Shown one piece after another: positions 58,771 to 64,000 of a stretch of 64,000 nucleotides of DNA. The DNA comes from a virus, in the IMG/VR virus record IMGVR_UViG_3300044645_002216, positions 1-64,000 of that record; one strand, 5' to 3'. The position numbers were made by a program, and so were the translations under genes. The notes under the pieces are model-generated. The model saw only the letters and a list, made by a program, of their open reading frames with translations, did not search any database and was not told where the DNA came from. Each line of letters starts with the position of its first letter. Positions within the stretch are counted from its first letter, which is position 1.

Positions 58771-59043
58771 ATGTTCATATTAACTATTAATGGTAGAGAA
58801 ACTGAAGGAGCATACTCTGTAAAGAACGAAGAAGGAGAAAAAATTCTTTATTTGTTTCAAGAGGAAGATGATGCAACTAGATATGCTATAATGCTCGAAG
58901 AAGATGATTATCCAGAAATGCATGTAATTGAAATTGAAGATGATGTAATTATAAAAACATGTGAACTGCATGGATATCAGTATGCTGTAATAACTCCTGA
59001 TGATATTGTAATTCCTCCAGACATTGAACATGATTTTATTTAA
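58771..59043 (+). CDS. Small DUF3110-like protein, 90 aa
   Basis: Contains NEEGEKILYLFQEEDDATRY, AIMLEEDDYPEMHVIEI and then CELHGYQYAVI, matching the family I recall as DUF3110 (V(L)(M/Y)FE..DDA.RY...L......P...VE.......FC...GY). That family is typical of cyanobacteria, and phages carry it too. It is inserted between genes 47 and 46 and overlaps the start of gene 46. Function unknown. Confidence 0.72.
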   Translation: MFILTINGRETEGAYSVKNEEGEKILYLFQEEDDATRYAIMLEEDDYPEMHVIEIEDDVIIKTCELHGYQYAVITPDDIVIPPDIEHDFI

Positions 59044-60742
59044 AACTATAAAGTGGCGTAATTTTCTAAGTACAGGTCAACAATTTACTGAACTTGATTT
59101 TACCAAAAACAATACAAATCTAATTATTGGAACCAATGGTGCTGGAAAAAGCACCGTATTAGATGCTTTGTGTTTTTCTTTATTTGGTAAACCATTTCGC
59201 AAAATCAATAAACCACAACTTATCAATTCAGTGAACGATAAGGACTGTAGAGTTGAAGTTGAGTTTTCTATTGGTAAAGTAAATTGGAAAGTTATAAGGG
59301 GAATTAAACCCACAGTATTTGAAATTTGGAGAGATGACAAACTTCTTGACCAATCTTCCGCTTCTTTAGACCAGCAAAAGTGGTTGGAACAAAATGTTCT
59401 GAAGATGAACTATAAGTCTTTTACTCAAATTGTGATTCTGGGTTCTAGTACTTTCGTACCTTTTATGCAACTTTCTGCTGCACATCGCAGAGAAGTAATT
59501 GAAGATTTATTGGACATTAAGATCTTTTCTTCAATGAACGTTGTAATTAAGGACAAGATTCGTTTACTTAAAGATGAAATTAAAACTCTTGAACTGAAGA
59601 AAGAGTCTCTTAACGATAAAGTCCAAATGCAAAAAGACTTTATTGAAGAACTTGAAAATCGTGGAAAGGATAATATCAATAATAATAATCTGAAAATTTC
59701 TGATTTAGATAAGGAAATTGAACAGTATATGAGTGAGAATAGTTCTTTAGAAGAACCTCTTCAGGAACTCATTAATGAGCAGGAGGCAATTACTGGATAT
59801 GCTGAGAAACTTCGTAAGTTAGGAAACTTAAAAGGGAAGATATCCCAAAAGGTATCTACTATTACTAAAGAACATAAGTTCTTCACTGAGAATACGGTAT
59901 GCCCTACTTGTACTCAACCTATCGATGAGGAGTTCAGAATAAATAGGATCAACGACGCTCAAGATAAAGCAAAAGAGTTGCAATCTGGTTATAAAGAACT
60001 GGAGGAGGCAATTAAAGAGGAAGAGAAGCGAGAGCGTCAATTCAATACTCTATCAAAGGAGATTTCAAAATTAACGAATGACATTTCTCAAAACAATGTT
60101 AAGATTTCTGGATGCCAAAGACAAATCAGAAGTCTGGAATCGGAAATTCAAAGAATTGCCGAACAACTTGCAAATCGAAATTCTGAGCATGAGAAGTTAG
60201 AATCCTTTAAAGAGAATTTAAAAACTACATACGACGACCTCGCTTCTAAAAAAGACACAATCAACTATTACGATTTTTCGTATAGTTTGCTCAAAGACGG
60301 TGGAGTAAAATCCAAAATCATCAAGAAGTATTTGCCACTCATCAATCAGCAAGTTAATCGCTACTTGCAAATGATGGACTTCTATATTAACTTTACTCTT
60401 GATGAGGAGTTTAACGAAACCGTCCGGTCACCAATTCACGAAGATTTCTCATATGCTTCCTTTAGTGAAGGAGAAAAGATGAGAATCGACCTGGCACTTC
60501 TTTTCACTTGGAGGGAAGTTGCAAGAATGAAGAACTCAGTCAATACAAATCTTCTAATTATGGATGAGGTGTTTGATTCTTCACTTGATGGATTTGGGAC
60601 AGAAGAGTTCCTTAAGATTATCCGTTATGTAATTAAAGATGCAAATATCTTTGTTATCTCCCATAAGACTGGACTAGAGGATAGATTCGAAAGCGTCATC
60701 CGATTCGAGAAAGTCAAAGGTTTTTCGCATATGGTGGTCTAA
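59030..60742 (+). CDS. 46: gp46-like recombination exonuclease subunit (Rad50/SbcC type), 570 aa
   Basis: ATPase that works with gp47. I use ATG 59030; a TTG two codons upstream is the only other possibility and it overlaps the previous gene. Walker A is GTNGAGKST (34-42). A coiled-coil arm includes ELENRGKDNINNNNLKISDL. The zinc-hook CPTC is at 291-294. The C-terminal lobe has SEGEKMRIDLALLFTW (signature) and LLIMDEVFDSSLD (Walker B/D-loop). T4 gp46 is 560. A terminator follows. Confidence 0.95.
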   Translation: MILFKTIKWRNFLSTGQQFTELDFTKNNTNLIIGTNGAGKSTVLDALCFSLFGKPFRKINKPQLINSVNDKDCRVEVEFSIGKVNWKVIRGIKPTVFEIWRDDKLLDQSSASLDQQKWLEQNVLKMNYKSFTQIVILGSSTFVPFMQLSAAHRREVIEDLLDIKIFSSMNVVIKDKIRLLKDEIKTLELKKESLNDKVQMQKDFIEELENRGKDNINNNNLKISDLDKEIEQYMSENSSLEEPLQELINEQEAITGYAEKLRKLGNLKGKISQKVSTITKEHKFFTENTVCPTCTQPIDEEFRINRINDAQDKAKELQSGYKELEEAIKEEEKRERQFNTLSKEISKLTNDISQNNVKISGCQRQIRSLESEIQRIAEQLANRNSEHEKLESFKENLKTTYDDLASKKDTINYYDFSYSLLKDGGVKSKIIKKYLPLINQQVNRYLQMMDFYINFTLDEEFNETVRSPIHEDFSYASFSEGEKMRIDLALLFTWREVARMKNSVNTNLLIMDEVFDSSLDGFGTEEFLKIIRYVIKDANIFVISHKTGLEDRFESVIRFEKVKGFSHMVV

Positions 60743-60765
60743 TCCACTTTCTAAACTGGCCACCG

Positions 60766-60789
60766 GAGGGTTTTAAGACCCTCTTTTTT
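60766..60789 (+). terminator. Intrinsic terminator after gene 46, with TATAAT immediately downstream
   Basis: The stem GAGGGT/ACCCTC, loop TTTAAG, and six T. TATAAT begins 3 nt later (60792-60797), 23 nt before the next ATG, so a promoter may restart transcription. No good -35 is seen. Confidence 0.88.
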
Positions 60790-60819
60790 AGTATAATAGG
60801 GTCATACGAATCCAACCCA

Positions 60820-63006
60820 ATGCCAATCCGCCACGAAATCAAATCTCAACTTGCCAAACTGCTTGCTACTGAGGATTTGGTGGTTGAGCACAAGAAGGTT
60901 TCTACTGCTTGTTTTAATGTCCATACTCGTGTGTTGACTCTTCCTCTATGGGAGAAAGCAAGCAACCTTGTATATGACCTCCTAGTGGGCCATGAAGTTG
61001 GACACGCACTATTCACCCCCGATGAGGATTGGACTGAACAAGTAAAAGTTCCTCCTCAGTTTGTGAATGTGGTTGAGGATGCTCGGGTTGAGAAACTGAT
61101 GAAGCGTAAGTATGCTGGACTTGCCAAGACTTTCTTTAATGGATATAAGGAACTGAACGAAGAAGATTTCTTTCAGATTGCTGATGATGATATTTCCACC
61201 TTCAATCTTGCTGACCGTGCTAATCTTTACTTTAAGATTGGTAATTTTATCAACTTAGACTTTAGTGTAGAAGAAAAAGAAATCATCAATTTGGTTGCTG
61301 CATCTGAAAGTTTTGCGGATGTTCTGATTGCTGCAGAAGAACTATACAAATATTGTAAGAAAGAAAAGAAACAGGAACAAAAGGTTGCTGACTTTGATTC
61401 TCATGAGATTCAAGGTAATTCACAGTCTCCTGCTAACGAAATTGTGGAGAATAATAACTTCCCTTCTGAGCAAGATGGTGAGAATGATAGTTCTCAACCT
61501 AAAGATGATGAAGGTTCATATGGTGGAACTGCTCAGGGAGATCAAACTCAAGTAAAGTCTGGTGGTGAACAAGATGACCCTGAAGTTAAAACTGTAGATT
61601 CCTTAGAAGAAAAAATTCGTGACCTTGTTGGAAATGATGATTATGAAAATACTTATGTTGAAGTTCCCCAACTGAACCTAGACACGGTAGTTGCTAAGAA
61701 CCTTGAGGTTCACAAAGAGATTGATTATTCTTTTGCCCATCAGCAAAAAATTCATAATGAGTGGGCAGAGGAGAAAAAAATTACTCCAGCAAATCTTTAT
61801 AAGGAATCCGATCTTGAGTTTAGTAAGTTCAAGTCTTCTGCCCAAAAAGAAGTTAACTATCTCATAAAAGAGTTTGAGTGTCGCAAGGCAGCAGATCAGT
61901 ATGCTCGTGCATCAACTGCTCGTACTGGTGTTCTTGACACCACTCGCCTTCACACCTACAAATACAATGAGGATCTTTTCAAAAAGGTTTCTGTAATTCC
62001 TGATGGTAAGAATCATGGACTAGTATTTGTTTTAGACTGGAGCGGATCTATGTCTGATGTTATAGTAGACACTTGCAAGCAACTCTTCAATCTTGTGTGG
62101 TTCTGTAAGAAGGTTTCTATTCCTTTTGAGGTTTATGCTTTTACAAATGAATGGCGTCGTGGTGAGTATGACTATGAAAATGATAAGTATATTGCCGTTG
62201 ACCGCACTCCTCATTATGAAAAGAAAGAAAGTTTGCTGATTGTAGATGAATCTTTCTCTATGATGAATATTCTAACCAGTAAAGTTTCTGGTAAAGAAAT
62301 AGAGCGTCAACTTTTGAATATCTGGCGTCTTGCTTATTGTTTTGGTAAAGGATACCATTGTTCTTATACTTATCCCAATCGTTTGAGTCTTTCCGGAACT
62401 CCTTTGAATGAATCTCTCATTTGTCTTCACCAGATTCTTCCTAAGTTTCAAAAGGAAAACAAACTTCAGAAAGTTCAGTGTATTGTTTTGACTGATGGTG
62501 AGGCGAATCAACTCACCTATCATAAAGAAGTGCGTCGTTCTTATTCAAAAGAACCTATTCTCGGAAGTGGTTATGTTTATCCTGGTATCACATTCCTACG
62601 TGACCGAAAACTTGGAACTACTTATAAAGTTGATTATGGATATCACGGATTCACTGATACTCTCCTTCGCAATCTAAAGGATAAGTTTTCTTCCGCAAAC
62701 TTTATTGGAATTCGTGTTCTTGAAAGTCGTAATGCAAGTCGTTTTATCCAGCTATATCATTCTCAACTTGATAAGCAGTATGAAAAAATCCAGAATGATT
62801 GGAAGAAGCTCCGCAGTTTCACTATTACCAACTCTGGATATGATGCATACTTCGGAATGTCTGCAACTGCCCTTGCTCAGGATTCTGAGTTTGAGGTTGC
62901 TGAGGATGCTACCAAGTCACAAATTAAATCTGCATTTGTGAAATCTCTGAAGACCAAAAAACTAAATAAGAAAGTTCTTGGTGAGTTTATTTCCTTGGTA
63001 GCATGA
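60820..63006 (+). CDS. VWA-domain protein with N-terminal HExxH motif (CobT-like), 728 aa
   Basis: It resembles CobT-type proteins that pair with CobS-like AAA+ ATPases. N-terminal HEVGHALF (58-65) matches a zincin HExxH motif, followed by FVNVVEDARVEKLMKRKY, a pattern with Glu86/Asp87 that could complete a metal site. The centre is acidic and low-complexity (Asn/Glu/Ser/Asp-rich, about 190-280). The C-terminal VWA domain has DWSGSMSD (406-413, MIDAS DxSxS), FEVYAFTNEW and IVLTDGEANQLTY. No CobN is in the window. The function is not proven; see findings. Confidence 0.75.
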   Translation: MPIRHEIKSQLAKLLATEDLVVEHKKVSTACFNVHTRVLTLPLWEKASNLVYDLLVGHEVGHALFTPDEDWTEQVKVPPQFVNVVEDARVEKLMKRKYAGLAKTFFNGYKELNEEDFFQIADDDISTFNLADRANLYFKIGNFINLDFSVEEKEIINLVAASESFADVLIAAEELYKYCKKEKKQEQKVADFDSHEIQGNSQSPANEIVENNNFPSEQDGENDSSQPKDDEGSYGGTAQGDQTQVKSGGEQDDPEVKTVDSLEEKIRDLVGNDDYENTYVEVPQLNLDTVVAKNLEVHKEIDYSFAHQQKIHNEWAEEKKITPANLYKESDLEFSKFKSSAQKEVNYLIKEFECRKAADQYARASTARTGVLDTTRLHTYKYNEDLFKKVSVIPDGKNHGLVFVLDWSGSMSDVIVDTCKQLFNLVWFCKKVSIPFEVYAFTNEWRRGEYDYENDKYIAVDRTPHYEKKESLLIVDESFSMMNILTSKVSGKEIERQLLNIWRLAYCFGKGYHCSYTYPNRLSLSGTPLNESLICLHQILPKFQKENKLQKVQCIVLTDGEANQLTYHKEVRRSYSKEPILGSGYVYPGITFLRDRKLGTTYKVDYGYHGFTDTLLRNLKDKFSSANFIGIRVLESRNASRFIQLYHSQLDKQYEKIQNDWKKLRSFTITNSGYDAYFGMSATALAQDSEFEVAEDATKSQIKSAFVKSLKTKKLNKKVLGEFISLVA

Positions 63007-63188
63007 AACAGAAATTTCCTTTTGAACACGTAGTAAAATACGATACCAAAGAAGTTTGGATTATTTGTAGTAGTGTAACTACCGCTTTAGGCATTCCCAC
63101 ATTGGTTGAAAAATACTATCCAGGATACACATGGAGGATTGTTACGAGTGAATACCTAGATCAACTGAGGAACCAGTTGGTAAACTGA
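63003..63188 (+). CDS. Small hypothetical protein, 61 aa
   Basis: ATGA overlap with the VWA gene. The sequence reads FEHVVKYDTKEVWIICSSVT and ends EYLDQLRNQL. Its location between the VWA protein and the AAA+ ATPase suggests functional association (inference). No family is recognised. Confidence 0.6.
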   Translation: MKQKFPFEHVVKYDTKEVWIICSSVTTALGIPTLVEKYYPGYTWRIVTSEYLDQLRNQLVN

Positions 63189-63194
63189 CCACTG

Positions 63195-63217
63195 GGGGTT
63201 CTTGGGAACCCCTTTTT
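63195..63217 (+). terminator. Intrinsic terminator before the CobS-like gene, with TATAAT downstream
   Basis: The stem GGGGTTC/GAACCCC (loop TTGG) is followed by five T; TATAAT at 63222-63227 lies 5 nt after it, 23 nt before the CobS-like ATG. This repeats the terminator-then-TATAAT layout seen after gene 46. Confidence 0.85.
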
Positions 63218-63250
63218 GCTCTATAATAACAGAGTCAAAACAAAACAACC

Positions 63251-64000
63251 ATGACACTATCCTCAGATTACATCCGCACTTCTCTGCAATCACTTTACGG
63301 TAACGTTGTTACTGGTGCTGATATTCGTGCGTGGTGTTCTTTGAATGATTCTAATTATCAAACTATTACAAAAAAACTTGAGAATTTTAAAGTTGGTCGT
63401 GGCAAATGGAATCTTGAAGTGACCCAACAAAAAGTAGAAGAAATTGAACGCACTTTTCTAGCACCTGCTGTGGTTCCTCCTGTAGAACAAAACCTTATTC
63501 CTGATAAAGATGATACCTTCGTCAAGTTTGGTAATTTCAACGATATTAAGAAAATTATTCAGTCCAGCCTATTCTATCCTACGTTCATTACGGGTCTTTC
63601 GGGTAATGGCAAAACGTTCTCTGTGGAGCAAGCGTGTTCTCAACTGAAGCGCGAACTAATCCGTGTAAACATTACCATTGAAACTGATGAAGACGACCTT
63701 ATCGGGGGTTTCCGCCTTGTTGATGGGAATACTGCTTGGCACAACGGTCCCGTCATTGAGGCACTGGAGCGAGGAGCAATCCTGCTTCTTGACGAAATCG
63801 ACCTCGCTAGCAACAAAATTCTGTGTCTCCAATCCATCCTTGAAGGAAAGGGTGTCTTCCTGAAGAAGATTGGTCGGTGGGTAAAACCCGCTGCTGGTTT
63901 CAATGTAATTGCCACCGCCAACACCAAGGGTAAGGGTTCTGATGATGGACGTTTCATTGGCACCAACGTGCTCAATGAAGCATTCCTTGAGCGTTTCCCT
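63251..64000 (+). CDS. cobS: CobS-like AAA+ ATPase (3' end outside window)
   Basis: The frame is open to the last base; 250 residues are visible. The first 70 residues (LSSDYIRTSLQSLYGNVVTG, GADIRAWC) form an N-terminal region. AAA+ motifs: Walker A GLSGNGKT (115-122), a CobS-type insert IGGFRLVDGNTAWHNGPVIE, Walker B ILLLDEID (177-184), and sensor-1-like ATANT (221-225), as in MoxR/CobS proteins. In cyanophages this gene is named cobS, after the cobalt chelatase subunit. The partner-type VWA gene lies just upstream. Actual role in the phage is unproven. Confidence 0.9.
   Translation, partial: MTLSSDYIRTSLQSLYGNVVTGADIRAWCSLNDSNYQTITKKLENFKVGRGKWNLEVTQQKVEEIERTFLAPAVVPPVEQNLIPDKDDTFVKFGNFNDIKKIIQSSLFYPTFITGLSGNGKTFSVEQACSQLKRELIRVNITIETDEDDLIGGFRLVDGNTAWHNGPVIEALERGAILLLDEIDLASNKILCLQSILEGKGVFLKKIGRWVKPAAGFNVIATANTKGKGSDDGRFIGTNVLNEAFLERFP

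Noticed and set aside
59024-59029. TTG start for gene 46
   Set aside because: Two codons later is an ATG that gives the standard N-terminus; TTG offers no better ribosome site.
1-64000. CRISPR arrays, insertion sequences, rRNA or photosynthesis genes
   Set aside because: No regularly spaced array, transposase, rRNA segment or psbA/psbD-like gene was seen; the six dispersed repeats are too far apart and too irregularly spaced to be a CRISPR array.

Overview
This window is part of the genome of a T4-like cyanophage (a myovirus of marine Synechococcus or Prochlorococcus). The evidence is a nearly continuous plus-strand run of T4-type morphogenesis genes in the usual cyanophage order: 25, 6, a giant 7-like gene, 8, long structural genes, 13-14-15-16-17-18-19-20, a 67-like gene, 21-22-23, a gp3-like gene, uvsY, uvsW, 55, 47, 46. 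A VWA protein and a CobS-like AAA+ ATPase follow. The DNA is AT-rich, genes are tightly packed with frequent ATGA or TAATG overlaps, and TATAAATA-like late promoters precede many structural genes.

Layout. Positions 1-8450 hold about 27 very small genes, many under 60 residues. Six copies of a 31-bp repeat, apparently hairpin-forming, lie at stop/start junctions among them. This region also holds a GIY-YIG homing endonuclease on the minus strand next to a tRNA-Thr-like hairpin, the only long non-coding stretch (3635-4043, with a DnaA-box-like palindrome and a consensus sigma-70 promoter), a glycosyltransferase-like gene and several small basic or membrane proteins. Positions 8474-34928 encode baseplate and tail-fibre proteins, including a 4008-residue protein and a 1764-residue protein with an embedded Hint (intein-like) domain. 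Positions 34931-47761 encode the neck, terminase, sheath, tube and portal, with a 644-residue mosaic of small basic modules inserted between the two terminase subunits. Positions 47794-54164 are the head cluster (core, protease, scaffold, capsid) with two extra structural genes between portal and protease. Positions 54234-60742 encode a tail-completion-type protein, recombination proteins (UvsY, UvsW, gp46/gp47) and the late sigma factor gp55. Positions 60820-64000 encode the VWA/HExxH protein, a small protein and the CobS-like ATPase, which is cut by the window edge.

How it fits together. gp55 in this window should drive the late promoters found upstream of genes 25, 8, 15, 18, 20, 22 and others. 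Host-type sigma-70 promoters precede the small-gene cluster and gene 55. gp21 should process the head proteins, and two small genes start with N-termini resembling the T4 capsid-targeting peptide. gp46/47, UvsY and UvsW form the recombination-dependent replication set.

The observations most worth following are the repeat family with wobble-preserved pairing, the Hint domain in a virion protein, the module mosaic between the terminase genes with a related module in a capsid-targeted-looking gene, the AAA+/VWA pair with an N-terminal HExxH motif, and the tRNA-like terminator beside the homing endonuclease. All function calls come from recognition of sequence motifs by eye; no database search was run.
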